A DNA stretch of 64,000 bases from Neobacillus sp. YX16 (GCF_030123505.1 NZ_CP126115.1:2060001-2124000), one strand, 5' to 3'. Positions 1 to 9,805 are shown, counted from the stretch's first letter. The notes: generated by a model from the sequence alone, not told the origin. Numbers and translations: made by a program.

Positions 1-7
1 GAGCTGA

Positions 8-200
8 TAAATAGACGGAAAAATTCCGCTTAATTAGTAATTATTATTAAAAAGGGCTTAAATAGACGGAGAGATTCCGCCTATTGGCTCGAAACATTCG
101 AAAATGGGAGATTTTGCTTTGAATAAGCGGAAAACCTCCGCTTATATACCCTGAAACGAGCTCCATTCTGCATTTAACCGGAAAATCTCCGCTTATTTTA
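8..200. repeat. Cluster of four imperfect hairpin repeats
   Basis: Four related short palindromes (core CGGAAAAATTCCG or variants, often followed by CTTAT) are centred near 21, 73, 134 and 185. Spacing is 52, 61 and 51 bases. Each can form a small stem-loop. No ORF crosses the cluster convincingly. They look like a degenerate intergenic repeat array related in style, not sequence, to the arrays at 38.5 kb and 50.8 kb. Confidence 0.7.
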
Positions 201-502
201 CTTGGTTACTCGATTAAGGACAACAAATCTCAAAAATCCAAGAGAACCTCATTTTGATGCATTACAGTGAGTTTTTATATAATTAAGGTTTTTGTATTCC
301 TAATAAAGAAACTCGCCATTACTTTGGCGAGTTTTACTTATTTATGTACCCATAACGATGCCAATACGACTGTCATTTCGGCACGTATTTTAAGAAAAGC
401 ACTTCAAAACGGAACTCTTTATTTGTTTGAGAGGACTTTTTATATAAGCTGCTAGCATTCACCAAACTAGCAGCTACTAACCTCAAGTTGACAAATCGTC
501 TA
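201..502. other. Intergenic stretch, no gene seen
   Basis: AT-rich sequence between the hairpin repeats and the YesL-like gene. Apart from the stem-loop at 311-337 I see no gene. The short open frame through 267-455 has no ribosome binding site and no protein-like composition. Confidence 0.5.
311..337 (+). terminator. Rho-independent terminator-like hairpin
   Basis: ACTCGCC and GGCGAGT form a stem around an 8-base loop, followed by a T-rich stretch. No + strand gene precedes it inside the window, so it may belong to a gene to the left. The stem matches that of the terminator at 61,370. Confidence 0.5.
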
Positions 503-1204
503 TCAAGAAGATTTTTCCTCTGAAGTATTTTGTTGAATTTGAGCAAAGTTATTAAATACCTTATTGTAGGCAAGGAATGCAAGATAAGATATAGCAACGC
601 CGGTGAAAAATGGCAGTAAAAATGTTAATTTCGTAAAACTAACATACAAAATGACGATACTGGATATTGCCACCCCAATCGAGTAGAATGGGTTAGCAAT
701 CGATAATATGAATGCATTTTTTAATCCTTGTCCGAATTTCGTGTCTGTATGAACTGTGTTGGCAAAAAAGAAAAGAGTAATAAGTAACAACCAAACCATG
801 AGGAATAGAAATAGATAGCTAACTAAGTGAATGCGGGTATGGAAATAATAATAGTCAACACCAACAATGGCCCAAAGAACTGAAAAAATCAAACCACCCA
901 CAAGACTCCTCTTATAATTTTCCTTATAATATTTCCAAAAGAATCGAATAGTTGGCACCTCTTCTTTCATAACCCATTTTCTAACAATACCAAACATAGC
1001 CGTAGTTGCCGGAAAAAAAACAAATGGCACCAGCAAAGCGATGGTCATAACCAGAAAGCCAATTTGCCACATCTCTTTAACGGTAAATAAAGATAATGAT
1101 AGGTAAAGAATGGGGAAGTTAAACAAAACCCATAATAGATTTATACCTGCAAGCTTTGTTGTCCACTCAAAAACGGGATATAAACGTCCAAATATAGTGT
1201 ACAT
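503..1204 (-). CDS. YesL-like (DUF624) integral membrane protein
   Basis: A 233-residue protein with about five hydrophobic segments: one near residues 18-38, a pair around 50-75, then further segments through 110-210. The aromatic-rich N-terminus and overall layout resemble the YesL/DUF624 family, often found beside carbohydrate-use genes in Firmicutes. I chose the ATG at 1,204 because GGAG lies just upstream; a longer frame reaches 1,270 but lacks a binding site and runs through a GATA/GTTA microsatellite. It precedes melA in the same direction with a gap of about 230 bases, which fits a loose link to galactoside metabolism. Its molecular function is unknown; YesL proteins are sometimes proposed to be transport accessories. 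Confidence 0.7.
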   Translation of the reverse strand: MYTIFGRLYPVFEWTTKLAGINLLWVLFNFPILYLSLSLFTVKEMWQIGFLVMTIALLVPFVFFPATTAMFGIVRKWVMKEEVPTIRFFWKYYKENYKRSLVGGLIFSVLWAIVGVDYYYFHTRIHLVSYLFLFLMVWLLLITLFFFANTVHTDTKFGQGLKNAFILSIANPFYSIGVAISSIVILYVSFTKLTFLLPFFTGVAISYLAFLAYNKVFNNFAQIQQNTSEEKSS

Positions 1205-1283
1205 TTTTCCAACTCCAGACCAATTATGTTGAAAGATAATAGAAAGATAGATAGTTAGATAGTTAGACAAATACCTATGTAAG

Positions 1284-1354
1284 CACCTTCATTATACCAT
1301 AGACGTGTTAGTTTCAGTTAGATAGTAAAAAAGATATACCTATAATGAAGGCAC
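1284..1354. promoter_or_regulatory. Inverted repeat with mirrored TATAAT boxes
   Basis: CCTTCATTATA (about 1,288-1,298) and TATAATGAAGG (about 1,341-1,351) are an 11-bp perfect inverted repeat. The left arm contains a TATAAT in - strand sense, suitable as -10 for the YesL-like gene. The right arm mirrors it. It could be a regulator site or a hairpin. Confidence 0.3.
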
Positions 1355-1435
1355 ATCTTTTTTACATACTTCCATATAAAATAATAAAATTTTACATGTG
1401 TAATATTTTTATAGTTGTATGAACGATATTGTTTT

Positions 1436-2740
1436 TCAATCTTCGAATTTTGGAATCCAGTCACCGTGTGCTTCAATTAAATCATCGCACATCGCAATGA
1501 TGTCGTCCATTGATAATTCAGCGGCCGTATGAGGGTCCAGCATTGCTGCCTGATAGATGTGTTCTCTCTTTTTCGTTACCGCTGCTTCAATGGTTAAAAG
1601 CTGCGTATTAATATTTGAACGGTTAAGGGCTGCTAACTGTTCTGGAAGATCTCCTACATAGCAAGGAGTGATTCCGCTGCGGTCAGCAACGCATGATACT
1701 TCAACAACAGCTTTTTCTGGTAAATTGCTAATTAGGCGACCCTTATTTAAAATGTTGCCGCCAAATTTAAATGGAACATTCGTCTCAATTGCTTCAATAA
1801 TACGGGAACCATATTCGTGAGAACGGGTATGGGTAAGCTGTGCATTGTTAACCATTTCATCGCGCATTTTGTCCCAGCGTTCAATTTGCTCTACACAACG
1901 ACGCGGATACTCATCAAGAGGGATATTGAATTTCTCAATTAATTGCGGATAATTGCGTTTAATGAAGTACGGATGGTACTCAGCATTATGCTCAGATGAT
2001 TCCGTTACGTAGTATCCGAATTTGTCCATTAATTCGAAACGGACCATATCCTCATGTTTTGTTTGTTGTTTTTCTCTCGCACGGCGTTTAATTTCCGGAT
2101 ATAAATCTTTGCCGTCGCGTTTGATTTCAAGAAGCCATGCCATATGGTTGATACCTGCGATTTTTTCTTCCACTCCTTCATGATCCATTCCTAAGGATTT
2201 GAAAAGGTGTTCGCTGCAAACTTGTACGCTATGGCATAATCCGACGGTTTTTACATTTGTATAGCGAAGCATTGCACCTACTAATGTTGCCATTGGATTT
2301 GTGTAATTTAAAAACAGGGCATTCGGACAAACCTCTTCGATATCCTTAGCGAAATCCCACATAACCGGAATAGTGCGAAGCGAACGGAAAATACCGCCAA
2401 TCCCGATTGTGTCAGCAATTGTTTGGCGGAGACCATATTTTTTAGGGATTTCAAAATCTATAACGGTGCTTGGTTTGTAGCCGCCAACTTGAATGGCATT
2501 AATAATGTATTTTGATCCTCGCAATGCTTCTTTGCGATCTGAATACGCTTTCACAACTATGTTTGCTCGAAGGCTTTGTTTTAAATTGTTTAACATATTT
2601 TCCGAGTCTTTTAAGCGTTGCTCATCAATATCAAATAATGCGAACTCGAACCCAGCCAATGCCGGAACATGTAGGCAGTCACCAAGAACGTTTTTTGCAA
2701 AAACTGTACTTCCTGCTCCAATAAATGTGATTTTTGACAT
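1436..2740 (-). CDS. melA: Alpha-galactosidase, glycoside hydrolase family 4
   Basis: A 434-residue cytoplasmic enzyme expected to hydrolyse alpha-galactosides such as melibiose. GH4 enzymes act by an NAD-dependent oxidation/elimination route with a divalent metal. Visible hallmarks are the N-terminal Rossmann loop GAGSTVFAKN (about residues 8-17), the NYTNPMA segment, the LCHSVQ metal-ligand segment and GINHMAW. The sequence closely resembles B. subtilis MelA over its whole length. An AGGAGG site lies a few bases before the ATG at 2,740. It is divergent from an AraC-type regulator that very probably controls it. In B. subtilis melA belongs to a raffinose/melibiose transport operon; no transporter is seen here. 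Confidence 0.9.
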   Translation of the reverse strand: MSKITFIGAGSTVFAKNVLGDCLHVPALAGFEFALFDIDEQRLKDSENMLNNLKQSLRANIVVKAYSDRKEALRGSKYIINAIQVGGYKPSTVIDFEIPKKYGLRQTIADTIGIGGIFRSLRTIPVMWDFAKDIEEVCPNALFLNYTNPMATLVGAMLRYTNVKTVGLCHSVQVCSEHLFKSLGMDHEGVEEKIAGINHMAWLLEIKRDGKDLYPEIKRRAREKQQTKHEDMVRFELMDKFGYYVTESSEHNAEYHPYFIKRNYPQLIEKFNIPLDEYPRRCVEQIERWDKMRDEMVNNAQLTHTRSHEYGSRIIEAIETNVPFKFGGNILNKGRLISNLPEKAVVEVSCVADRSGITPCYVGDLPEQLAALNRSNINTQLLTIEAAVTKKREHIYQAAMLDPHTAAELSMDDIIAMCDDLIEAHGDWIPKFED

Positions 2741-2920
2741 AATCTTACCTCCTGTAAAGTGAAACTGGAACTGCCTATCAAATCATCTAATAGGATAAAA
2801 AATTGTTTTGAGAACAACTTAACGTCCTATATTCATTTTTGTTTTTTTGTTGTTATTATAATAGTAAGTTGTTTATTCAAGAACCTCAATGGTAAGTTAG
2901 TGTGATTGGAGGGTAAAATA

Positions 2921-3826
2921 TTGTCTTTGACTTATAAGGAGAAACATGTGAAGGATTATGGAACGTATGGTTTTCGTTTTCAAGATGTGCTTCCTAACGA
3001 TGTGGCAAACATTTTCTCGCTTGGCCGGGAAGAAAAAACGCCCGGTGCAATTTATGATTGGGATGGGTTAAAGCGGAAAGATGTCGGCACATATGTGTTT
3101 CAATACACTCTGTCAGGATCGGGAAGGCTTGAAATAGCGGATAAATGTTATACAGTGAAGGCAGGGGAAGCATTCATTGTCGAGATTCCTAGCGCTCATC
3201 GTTATTACTTTCCAAAGGATAGCGATGGATGGGAGTTTATGTTTATTACATTGGTGGGACGAGAAGCCGCCGATTGCTGGCGGTTTATGAAGGAACAGAA
3301 CGGTCCAGTCTTGACAGTGCCTCCTGATTCAAAGCTCATCCAGCTTTTACTGAAAATCTATCAAGACACATATGATCAAAAGATTACAGATACATATTAC
3401 GCTTCTGCAAAAGCTTATGAGTTTATTATGGAGTGTTACCGTTTCAACAGGAATATTGAAAAAACAACGAACGGTTTCTCTCTACAGATTACTAAAGCTT
3501 TATCCTTTCTCCAAACACATTATCATGAACCGATTACACTCGACGAAATAGCGGCCGTATCCGGTTTCTCAAGATATTATTTTATTAAGCAGTTTCAACA
3601 CCAACTAAATATGACACCCGTGCAATACCTTACCAAGATCAGGATTCAAAAAGCAGCAGAGCTTCTGCGTTCAACGAGTTCCTCTGTTACTGACATTGCT
3701 GCCCAGGTAGGGTATGCAAATGCCAACTATTTCAACAAAGTATTCCGCAAAGCGGTTGGTGTATCCGCCGGGACGTTTCGTAATAGTAAAGATGTTGTTG
3801 GAATTGATCATTTGATCATTGATTAA
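2921..3826 (+). CDS. AraC-family transcriptional regulator of melA
   Basis: A 301-residue protein with an N-terminal cupin-like sugar-sensing domain (a GSGRLEI turn around residue 70 and a GEAFIVEIPS strand soon after) and a C-terminal pair of helix-turn-helix units over roughly the last 100 residues. The second unit has the AraC pattern (DIAAQVGYANANYFNKVFRK). I prefer the TTG at 2,921 because GGAGGG lies seven bases upstream; an in-frame TTG at 2,906 would place the binding site inside the gene. A TATAAT at 2,857-2,862 is a plausible -10. Divergent placement from melA suggests it activates melA in response to an alpha-galactoside; this is inference. Confidence 0.85.
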   Translation: MSLTYKEKHVKDYGTYGFRFQDVLPNDVANIFSLGREEKTPGAIYDWDGLKRKDVGTYVFQYTLSGSGRLEIADKCYTVKAGEAFIVEIPSAHRYYFPKDSDGWEFMFITLVGREAADCWRFMKEQNGPVLTVPPDSKLIQLLLKIYQDTYDQKITDTYYASAKAYEFIMECYRFNRNIEKTTNGFSLQITKALSFLQTHYHEPITLDEIAAVSGFSRYYFIKQFQHQLNMTPVQYLTKIRIQKAAELLRSTSSSVTDIAAQVGYANANYFNKVFRKAVGVSAGTFRNSKDVVGIDHLIID

Positions 3827-4035
3827 ATTGTCGAATTAGACATTTGACAGGCATTTTCTATATCCCACCATAGATTTCAATTTTTTATAGTAATAAGGTT
3901 TTTCTTAATATATAATCAGCTTTAAAAAGGATTTACAAACTATTCAAAATAACAAGATTAATAGGTAAGATACATTAAAAATAACTTTACTTTAATTAGT
4001 AAACTATGAAAGAGAATATTTTATTTAGTATTTTT

Positions 4036-4049
4036 TGAAAACGATTTAA
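4036..4049 (+). promoter_or_regulatory. Candidate CcpA site (cre-like) upstream of fbp
   Basis: TGAAAACGATTTAA differs at one position from the commonly used cre pattern TGNAARCGNWWWCA. It lies about 60 bases before fbp, where carbon control would make sense, but no clear promoter is seen. A chance match is possible in DNA this AT-rich. Confidence 0.3.
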
Positions 4050-4106
4050 AATGATGTCGATTATTTATAATTCTTTAGTGTCAACGAAAATATATTACAT
4101 GGCTGG

Positions 4107-6044
4107 GTGATGATTTTGAATTCATATTTAGATATACTCGTTCAAAAATATGATTGTGAAGAAAAAGTGGTAACGGAAATTATTAATCTAGAATCTATTC
4201 TTAATCTCCCAAAGGGGACAGAACATTTTGTCAGTGATTTACATGGGGAGTATCAAGCTTTTCAACATGTGTTACGAAATGGTTCAGGGAATGTAAAAGA
4301 GAAAATCAGAGACTTGTTTCAAGATGTTTTATTTGAAAAAGAAATAAATGAATTTGCGACATTAGTGTATTACCCTGAAGATAAATTAAAGTTAATGAAA
4401 AGTCATTTTGGCGATGAACAAGAATTAAACCAATGGTATATCGTAATTATTGAGCGGATGATACGGCTTATTTCGCATGCTTCCTCCAAATATACACGTT
4501 CGAAATTACGAAAAGCATTGCCGAGTCAGTTTGTGTTTATTGTAGAAGAGCTGCTATACAAAACGAATCAATCGACAAATAAGGACCAATATTATAAAGA
4601 AATTGTCGAGCAAATCATTTCCTTAGGACAGGCTGATAAGCTCATAACAGGCCTTGCATATACAACTCAAAGATTGGTTGTTGATCATCTTCATGTCGTA
4701 GGGGATATTTATGATCGTGGTCCGGAACCGGATAAAATTATGGATACTCTGATCAATTATCATTCCGTTGATATTCAGTGGGGAAACCATGATGTACTAT
4801 GGCTGGGTGCTTTTTCTGGTTCAATGGTTTGTCTCGCTAATATCATTCGTATCTGTGCAAGATACAACAATCTGGATATTATTGAAGATGTATATGGAAT
4901 CAATCTTAGACCCATCTTGAATCTTGCGGAGAAATACTATGAGGACAATCCGGCTTTCAGACCTAAGGTTCATTCTGATGGGAAACTATCTGACCATGAA
5001 ATAGTACAAATTACTAAAATTCATCAAGCCATTGCGATGATTCAGTTCAAACTCGAGGTGCCTATTATAAAGAGACGCCCGTATTTTAATATGTCAGAAA
5101 GGCTTTTGCTTGAGAAAATTGATTATGACAAGAACGAAATAATCATTTATGGGAAAACCTATCCTCTAGAAAATACTTGCTTTGCAACGGTAAATCCCGA
5201 GCAGCCTGATCAATTATTAGAAGAAGAAAAGCAGGTGTTGGAAAGATTATTATTTTCAGTCCAGCATTCAGAAAAGCTCGCCAGACATATGAATTTCCTT
5301 ATGAAAAAAGGGAGTCTTTATTTAAAATATAACGGGAACCTATTAATACATGGCTGTATTCCTTTAGATGAAGAAGGGAATATGGAAAAAATGGTCATTG
5401 ATAATAACGCCTATTCGGGTCGTCATTTACTTGATGTTTTTGAACAATATTTACGGCATTCTTTCGCACATCCTGAGGTGACAGATGATCTTGCGACAGA
5501 TATGGTCTGGTATTTATGGACAGGAGAATATTCATCACTCTTTGGAAAAAGAGCAATGACAACTTTTGAGAGGTACTTTATTAAAAACAAGGCAACCCAT
5601 AAAGAGAGAAAGAACCCATACTACCATTTACGCGAAAATGAGGAAATTTGCCGTAAAATTTTAGCTGAATTTGATCTGAATCCTGACCAGGGTCATATTA
5701 TTAATGGTCATACACCAGTGAAAGAAATTGAGGGAGAAAATCCAATTAAGGCAAATGGTAAGATGATCGTGATCGATGGAGGTTTCTCCAAAGCTTATCA
5801 ATCAACAACAGGTATAGCAGGATATACGTTACTATATAATTCCTTCGGTATGCAACTGGTCGCCCATAAGCATTTTAATTCGAAAGAAGATGTTCTACTT
5901 AACGGGACAGATGTTTTATCAATCAAAAGAGTGGTGGATAAAGAATTAAAGAGAAAAAAGGTTAGAGAAACGAATGTTGGAGAGAAATTATTACAAGAAA
6001 TCTCTATTTTAAATAGTTTGAGAGAATATCGCTATATGAATTAA
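4107..6044 (+). CDS. fbp: Fructose-1,6-bisphosphatase, class III
   Basis: A 645-residue protein matching the Firmicutes-type (class III) enzyme that hydrolyses fructose 1,6-bisphosphate to fructose 6-phosphate in gluconeogenesis. It is unrelated to class I enzymes and has a metallophosphoesterase-type core. Metal-site motifs are visible: DLHGE (44-48), GDIYDRG (199-205) and GNHD (226-229), with later histidines in NGHTPV. Length is close to the B. subtilis enzyme (about 670 residues). The start is uncertain: GTG 4,107, ATG 4,110 and TTG 4,116 are in frame and the upstream binding site is weak. It stands alone, preceded by a 280-base AT-rich region and followed by a stem-loop. Confidence 0.92.
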   Translation: MMILNSYLDILVQKYDCEEKVVTEIINLESILNLPKGTEHFVSDLHGEYQAFQHVLRNGSGNVKEKIRDLFQDVLFEKEINEFATLVYYPEDKLKLMKSHFGDEQELNQWYIVIIERMIRLISHASSKYTRSKLRKALPSQFVFIVEELLYKTNQSTNKDQYYKEIVEQIISLGQADKLITGLAYTTQRLVVDHLHVVGDIYDRGPEPDKIMDTLINYHSVDIQWGNHDVLWLGAFSGSMVCLANIIRICARYNNLDIIEDVYGINLRPILNLAEKYYEDNPAFRPKVHSDGKLSDHEIVQITKIHQAIAMIQFKLEVPIIKRRPYFNMSERLLLEKIDYDKNEIIIYGKTYPLENTCFATVNPEQPDQLLEEEKQVLERLLFSVQHSEKLARHMNFLMKKGSLYLKYNGNLLIHGCIPLDEEGNMEKMVIDNNAYSGRHLLDVFEQYLRHSFAHPEVTDDLATDMVWYLWTGEYSSLFGKRAMTTFERYFIKNKATHKERKNPYYHLRENEEICRKILAEFDLNPDQGHIINGHTPVKEIEGENPIKANGKMIVIDGGFSKAYQSTTGIAGYTLLYNSFGMQLVAHKHFNSKEDVLLNGTDVLSIKRVVDKELKRKKVRETNVGEKLLQEISILNSLREYRYMN

Positions 6045-6070
6045 CACCAATTAGGAATAGATTTAAATAT

Positions 6071-6109
6071 GGAGAGGGGACTATTCATTCACATTGAAGT
6101 CAACTCTCC
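6071..6109. terminator. Stem-loop after fbp
   Basis: GGAGAG and GACT pair with AGTC and CTCTCC around a 15-base loop with a small asymmetric bulge. There is no clear T-run, so termination function is uncertain. Confidence 0.3.
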
Positions 6110-6207
6110 TTAAATGGGTTGTTCTATGAAACTGGAAACAGGATGATAAAATCATGGAAATGGTTCAATCCATAGTGGCACTAAGATAGAAATATTCTCT
6201 CAATTTT

Positions 6208-6942
6208 TTATTTTTCCCTGACAATCAAGGCTGAAATCCAGCCTTCGATCCCGTTTGCAGTTTGAACTTTTAGCCACTTAATTCCTTTGGAATCTACTTG
6301 TTCTTCATTCAAAAAGTGCATGATTTCTCCATTTGCAATCGTGTATAGACGAGGAGCGGTTAGTGCCGGAGTTTCACGAATATTTCCGCCTTCTTCATAA
6401 TTCTTATTTAAAATTAATTCTTTTTGATCAGGGGAAGCCCCGGATGCCTGTATGTGCACATGTTCTTGGTTTAACCATGCCTCAGCTTTCTTCCATGTTT
6501 GTGTATACCACTCATGTGGATTGTTTATGATTGCAGCAGTTAGCAAAATCACTAATCCTGTGGCAGAATAGAAAGTCCATCTTTTAATCCCAGTTTTATT
6601 CCTTTTCCGTTTCATGAAAAGCTGAATCATTTTGTTGAAAAAACGTTCGAACAAGGCAAACATTCCTTCAATGATATCAATCCAAACAGGAATGCCAGAT
6701 TTTCCTGTATCTCTCCGGCTCCTTTGCATTGTGCAAAGAAGTGCCATGATTGGGTAAGAAATGAGATGAAGCATTTTTTTCAACAAACGGCACAATAAGT
6801 TTAAGAAGGGAGGAACAATGTACAACAAAATCAGCCTTGCGAGCTGTAGTAACAAAAAGAGAGCCAAAAAAATACGCAACCAATCCGGCAGAACAGAAAT
6901 AAGTGACCAGATCCAAAACAGCTGATTTAAAATGGATTCCAC
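6208..6942 (-). CDS. Membrane protein with C-terminal SH3-like domain
   Basis: A 244-residue protein with hydrophobic segments near residues 5-35, 38-50 and 123-140, a basic linker (MKRKRNKTGIKRW) and then an extracytoplasmic part. The last 65 residues read as a bacterial SH3 (SH3b) domain: an IRETPALTAPRLYTI strand set, then WLKVQTANGIEGWI, the usual closing strand. SH3b domains commonly bind cell-wall peptides. It follows the neighbouring 306-residue protein after a five-base gap, so the two are probably co-transcribed and may work together at the envelope. No specific function can be assigned. Confidence 0.7.
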   Translation of the reverse strand: MESILNQLFWIWSLISVLPDWLRIFLALFLLLQLARLILLYIVPPFLNLLCRLLKKMLHLISYPIMALLCTMQRSRRDTGKSGIPVWIDIIEGMFALFERFFNKMIQLFMKRKRNKTGIKRWTFYSATGLVILLTAAIINNPHEWYTQTWKKAEAWLNQEHVHIQASGASPDQKELILNKNYEEGGNIRETPALTAPRLYTIANGEIMHFLNEEQVDSKGIKWLKVQTANGIEGWISALIVREK

Positions 6943-6947
6943 AACCG

Positions 6948-7868
6948 CTATTCTCCTTTATTTAAATAGGATGAAAGTTCTCTTCTTGGACCAGATATCT
7001 GTTTTTTTCTATTGATGTTTTCCAGATTGACGGGGAGGTAGGGGAATAGCTTTTTTAGCTTGGCCAATCTTTGTTCTGCCTCAAACTGGTCAATAGAGTG
7101 ATCGTTGATCAAGTTAAAAAGTTGTTTGTTTACCTCAAATTTGAAGGCTTGATTTTGGCTAAACTCTGATTCCACTAACCGCTTTGCCATTTCATTCTTT
7201 TCTCCAAGCTTCCCTGCAGTGATAAAATCACCTGCTTGAAGGGCTTCTTTAATCGAGGCAGAAATCCGGCGGGCTTCCTCCAAGTCCAGAGCCTCTTGAT
7301 AGGCAGATAGTTCTGCGTTCCGGTCTAAATCAGCGATCTCCTCATCATGGCGCTGGTCCCGAATACCTTGTCGGATCAAGACACGAACATTTCGAACCAC
7401 AATACCAGCCTCTCTTAACACCTTGACTAATGGCGAGGTTTGAAAAAACTCTTCAATATGCCGTGCAAAACTCAGATCCTCTTCAATAGGATAAAATCTT
7501 GCTTCCGACTCCACCCAGAAGGGCAGATTATTGTTAATAATGGTGCCAATTTCTCCTGCATTTTGTTGAACTAACCGTTCTGGGTGTTCAACGGCAATAT
7601 CGATAAATAAATTGACAGAAAACCGTCGTCCTCTTGTAGACGATGGGACTTCCTCCTTAAAGGTAATGGTTTGCTGCTGCATATTGACTGTATAAACCTT
7701 TTTATATTTGCCAATCCGCAATTCACTACGTGACAAACGCTCTCCATTTTTAACTGCATAGTATTTATTGTGATTATTAACATAAACAAAGGCATAAGTT
7801 ATCGACGACGCCGGCGGTTTTTCCAAAAAACTAAATTTTACGTCTTTAACATCTTCAATAAAATGCAT
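6948..7868 (-). CDS. Uncharacterised protein upstream of SH3 membrane protein
   Basis: A 306-residue soluble-looking protein without signal peptide or membrane segment. The first 100 residues are beta-rich; the middle (about 125-170) contains a hydrophobic/charged run ending VVRNVRVLIRQG; the rest is mostly alpha-helical and rich in Glu, Ala, Arg and Lys. The alternation in the first half recalls SPFH/band-7-type folds, but similarity by eye is weak and I do not assign the family. It is the first gene of a two-gene unit with the SH3 membrane protein, which hints at a membrane-associated role. Confidence 0.6.
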   Translation of the reverse strand: MHFIEDVKDVKFSFLEKPPASSITYAFVYVNNHNKYYAVKNGERLSRSELRIGKYKKVYTVNMQQQTITFKEEVPSSTRGRRFSVNLFIDIAVEHPERLVQQNAGEIGTIINNNLPFWVESEARFYPIEEDLSFARHIEEFFQTSPLVKVLREAGIVVRNVRVLIRQGIRDQRHDEEIADLDRNAELSAYQEALDLEEARRISASIKEALQAGDFITAGKLGEKNEMAKRLVESEFSQNQAFKFEVNKQLFNLINDHSIDQFEAEQRLAKLKKLFPYLPVNLENINRKKQISGPRRELSSYLNKGE

Positions 7869-8057
7869 TAAGTTATTCCCTCCAGGTTAACTATTTTTAT
7901 TGAGAGAGCACTTACCCTTGTCTACATTCTATGCAGACAATCAGAAGAAAAGCCCAAATTACGCAGAAATCGGGGGTTGAGGGAGTTGAAGTAACATAAT
8001 TAAAAGGAGTAAATATAACGAGGGACTTTGATTAATGAAGTATTTCTGCTGTTTACT

Positions 8058-8065
8058 AACATAAA
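8058..8065. repeat. Target site duplication, left copy
   Basis: AACATAAA immediately precedes the left end of the IS1595-family element and is repeated exactly at 9,806-9,813. Eight bases is the usual duplication size for IS1595-family transposition. Confidence 0.93.
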
Positions 8066-8090
8066 GGCTTTGTTAAAGAATAATGTTGTT
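8066..8090 (+). repeat. IS1595-family left terminal inverted repeat
   Basis: Begins GGCTTTGTTAAAG and continues AATAATGTTGTT. It pairs with 9,781-9,805 on the other strand, with mismatches at positions 13, 15 and 18. Confidence 0.9.
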
Positions 8091-8157
8091 ATTTGATTTT
8101 ATCGAACGGTTGTTCTATAATGGCTGGACTAAAATTACCGAGAGCGAGTGAGTTTTA

Positions 8158-9198
8158 ATGGTGTTAGCGGACATAATTAACCAAATCAGAAATCTTAGCC
8201 GAAGAGACCAGCAGCGATTGAAGGAGTTCTTTACAAACTCATTAGGGAGTGCAGCAGAAACAGAGTATGTATTCAAAGATGTATCAGAACAGAAACACAA
8301 AGACGGCTACACCTGCACTCATTGTCAATCCACTAACGTCATTCGTTTCGGTAAATACCAAGTTAAAACTACAATCAATACCATTGAACGCCAAAGATAC
8401 CGCTGCAAAGAGTGCTGTAAAACATTCACAGATATGACGAACACTCCTCTTCACAGAACACATATGCCGAGTAAATGACTTCAGTTTATCGAATGTATGA
8501 TTGAGGGGTATTCCCTTCGAAAATCAGCTAAACTCATTGGTGCTCATTATGTGACGCTTTTTTATTGGAGGCATAAAATTCTAACTGCATTAAAGCAGAT
8601 GGATTTTGAACTTTTTGAAGGCATAGTAGAAATGGATGAAACCTATTTTCTCTATTCCGAGAAAGGAAAACGGAATATCCAAGGACGAAAACCAAGGTTA
8701 CGCAGTGCGAGTTCAGAGTTTATAGGAATAAGCAAGGACCAAGTATGCGTTCTTGTAGCTAGAGACCGCCAAAAGAGAACGTTTTCCAGAACAATTGGAA
8801 AAGGGCGGATTATAAAAAAGAGTTTGGACGAAGCGTTAGGTTCAGAGCTATCAATTCAAAATGTTCTATGTACGGATGCTTGGCGGGCGTTTATGACTTA
8901 TGCCAAAGAAAAAGGAATTGAGCATCATCGCTTTAAAGCAAATGGTAGGGAGCGAGTTAAAGTGATTTATCATATCCAGAATGTAAATAGTTATCACAGC
9001 CGTTTAAAGAGCTGGATGGAGCGTTTTAATGGTGTAGCGACTAAATATCTAGACCATTATTTGAGCTGGTTCCAATTCTTAGACACCATCAAACATATAA
9101 AAGATAACTTTACGATAACCAAAATGGTTTTAGACAGTTGTTCTTTTTCAGTTAACATAACTTATGATAAACTAATGTTATCGGAATTTTCCGAATAA
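8158..9198 (+). pseudogene. IS1595-family transposase with an in-frame stop
   Basis: One reading frame spans 8,158-9,198, broken by a single TGA at 8,476-8,478. The first part (106 residues) holds the zinc-ribbon: CTHC and CKEC with the INTIERQRYRC strand between. The second part restarts around ATG 8,497 and carries the ISXO2-type DDE domain: MDETYF (first Asp), CTDAWRAF (second Asp), HSRLKSWMERFNG and the YLDHYLSWF end. Relatives normally have Trp after the Lys at the break, so a TGG to TGA change is the simplest explanation. The two halves share a frame, so neither frameshift nor insertion is needed. The binding site before ATG 8,158 is poor, as usual for transposases. Confidence 0.9.
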
Positions 9199-9309
9199 TA
9201 GGAAGTTTATTGTTCCGTTAAAGGGCAGGTTAATTCAATAATCGGAAGGAAAAAGGTATATAGAAAGGGAACTATTTGATATACCGGATTAAATAAAGGA
9301 GAGAAGGCT

Positions 9310-9681
9310 ATGAGTAAATCATTTATTGAACAAGTACATTATATTAGAATTCCTGTAAAAGATTTAGAACTGTCTGCACAATGGTATAGAGATGTATTAG
9401 GGCTCCAGTTACTAAACAATACTGAGGAACTTGCAATTTTAAAAGTAAATGAAGGACCTTTCTTACTTATCTTAGTTCCTACCGAAGATGAAACATTTTC
9501 ACATTTTACAATTGATAATGAACAAGAATTTAGCATTGGCTTTACAAGTCCAGAATTATCTAAATTTCATCAACACTTAATTGATAATCAAGTTAAGGTC
9601 GAGGATATAAAAGAAGATAATGGTCATGCCTTTTTCCACTTTTATGACCCAAATGGTAATAAACTTCAAGTACACTGGTAA
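9310..9681 (+). CDS. VOC-superfamily (glyoxalase/bleomycin-resistance fold) passenger protein
   Basis: A 123-residue single-domain protein of the vicinal oxygen chelate superfamily. It shows the two beta-alpha-beta-beta-beta modules: VHYIRIPVKDLELSAQWYRDVLG at 9-31 and the closing DPNGNKLQVHW at the C-terminus. Candidate metal or substrate residues are His10, Glu/Asp residues in the centre and His105 region (NGHAFFHFYDPNG). Family members include glyoxalase I, dioxygenases, and fosfomycin or bleomycin resistance proteins; which applies cannot be told. A GGAGAGAAGG site precedes ATG 9,310 and a terminator follows. It lies inside the inverted repeats and therefore moves with the element. Confidence 0.85.
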   Translation: MSKSFIEQVHYIRIPVKDLELSAQWYRDVLGLQLLNNTEELAILKVNEGPFLLILVPTEDETFSHFTIDNEQEFSIGFTSPELSKFHQHLIDNQVKVEDIKEDNGHAFFHFYDPNGNKLQVHW

Positions 9682-9738
9682 GATTATAATAAATAAATTA
9701 CCTTATTTCATTAACGGGTGCTTTAACGGAATAAGAAC

Positions 9739-9772
9739 GGGAACGTCCAAATCAGACGTTCCCATATTTTTT
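9739..9772 (+). terminator. Terminator of the passenger gene
   Basis: GGGAACGTC pairs with GACGTTCCC around a 7-base loop, followed by a T-run. It lies inside the IS element. Confidence 0.85.
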
Positions 9773-9780
9773 GCCTGAAA

Positions 9781-9805
9781 AACAACAATACTATTTAACA
9801 AAGCC
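9781..9805 (-). repeat. IS1595-family right terminal inverted repeat
   Basis: Ends TTTAACAAAGCC at 9,805, the inverse of the left end. Confidence 0.9.

Larger units (their letters stand above)
8066..9805 (+). mobile_element. IS1595-family element carrying a VOC-fold passenger gene
   Basis: A 1,740-bp element with 25-bp terminal inverted repeats (22 of 25 positions match; both ends begin GGCTTTGTTAAA) and a perfect 8-bp target duplication. It encodes an ISXO2-type DDE transposase (interrupted) and, downstream in the same direction, a VOC-superfamily gene with its own binding site and terminator, all within the repeats. IS1595-family elements are known to carry passenger genes. The exact duplication and near-perfect ends suggest recent insertion, although the transposase has a stop codon, so this copy would need help in trans. 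Confidence 0.93.

Noticed and set aside
267..455. 62-residue + strand open frame
   Set aside because: Contains a terminator-like hairpin, lacks a binding site, and has no protein-like pattern.
6948..7868. SPFH/band-7 family assignment
   Set aside because: Only a loose beta/alpha pattern is visible; no defining motif, so left unassigned.
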